Positions 5,438 to 5,500 of a DNA stretch of 5,500 bases are shown here, one piece after another. Source of the DNA: Candidatus Firestoneibacteriota bacterium (GTDB lineage Bacteria; Oederibacteriota; JAAXVQ01). The DNA is taken from contig JAAXVQ010000166.1 in NCBI GenBank assembly GCA_013335425.1, forward strand, positions 1 to 5,500. Direction: 5' to 3'. The notes beneath the pieces are model-generated. The model saw nothing but the letters and a program-made list of their open reading frames with translations, did no database searches and had not been told where the DNA came from. The translations under genes and the position numbers were made by a program. Every line of letters starts with the position of its first letter. The stretch's first letter is position 1.

Positions 5438-5500
5438 ATGGCGGAATCAACGGAAAAACAAATTTTACTGGTCGGCGCGGGGCATGCCCATTTGTATGTG
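5438..5500 (+). CDS. FAD-dependent pyridine nucleotide-disulfide oxidoreductase, 3' partial
   Basis: Only the first 21 residues are in the window; the frame is open at the right edge. After a short polar leader comes ILLVGAGHAHLYV (9-21), the beta strand and glycine turn of an N-terminal Rossmann fold that binds the FAD ADP moiety. The GxGHAH form is typical of type II NADH dehydrogenase-like oxidoreductases, including those related to the oxidoreductase part of SelD-fused proteins. The exact subfamily and substrate cannot be told from this fragment. The start is supported by AGGAG 5 bases upstream. Confidence 0.68.
   Translation, partial: MAESTEKQILLVGAGHAHLYV

Noticed and set aside
1..5500. 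CRISPR array, insertion sequence or phage genes
   Set aside because: No regularly spaced repeats, transposase or phage motifs were seen on either strand.

Overview
The window is GC-rich DNA, densely packed with genes all on the + strand, from a diderm (Gram-negative type) bacterium. Evidence for two membranes is a LolA-type periplasmic lipoprotein carrier, a lipobox-bearing lipoprotein and a secreted, probably outer-membrane DUF1207-type protein. The phylum cannot be fixed from this sequence. Such gene sets occur in Proteobacteria and also in other diderm phyla such as the Verrucomicrobiota.

Bases 1-4021 hold the downstream part of what looks like an aryl-polyene-type (APE-type) polyketide/fatty-acid gene cluster in one tight operon. 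In order it encodes: the 3' part of a ketosynthase-like protein lacking the active-site cysteine (chain-length-factor type, ApeC-like); a membrane-anchored NodB/CE4 polysaccharide deacetylase; a LolA-like periplasmic carrier; a small lipoprotein (possibly DUF3261); a hot-dog-fold 3-hydroxyacyl-ACP dehydratase homologue (ApeI/FabZ-like); and an exported DUF1207-type protein. The first five genes are joined by overlaps of 4, 11, 17 and 4 bases, and a 29-base gap precedes the sixth, so co-transcription and translational coupling are very likely. The set suggests synthesis of an unusual acyl or polyene chain by an ACP-dependent machinery, with dedicated envelope proteins carrying or anchoring the product. 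The catalytic ketosynthase, ACPs, ketoreductase and exporter expected in such a cluster would lie upstream of the window.

Bases 4022-4130 hold a good sigma-70-like promoter with a perfect -10 box. Bases 4131-5228 encode MnmA, the tRNA 2-thiouridylase, a housekeeping gene, so the cluster probably ends at the DUF1207 gene. This MnmA has a CxxC motif at the catalytic site and an extra cysteine cluster, which raises the question of an iron-sulfur cofactor.

Bases 5229-5437 are non-coding and much more AT-rich, with a GC-rich inverted repeat that could be a terminator-like or dispersed element. At 5438 an FAD-dependent oxidoreductase begins and runs off the right edge.

I see no tRNA, rRNA, CRISPR array, insertion sequence or phage gene. 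The most interesting parts are the combination of deacetylase, lipid-carrier and dehydratase genes in one operon, the dehydratase homologue with glutamine at the expected acidic catalytic position, and the cysteine-rich MnmA.
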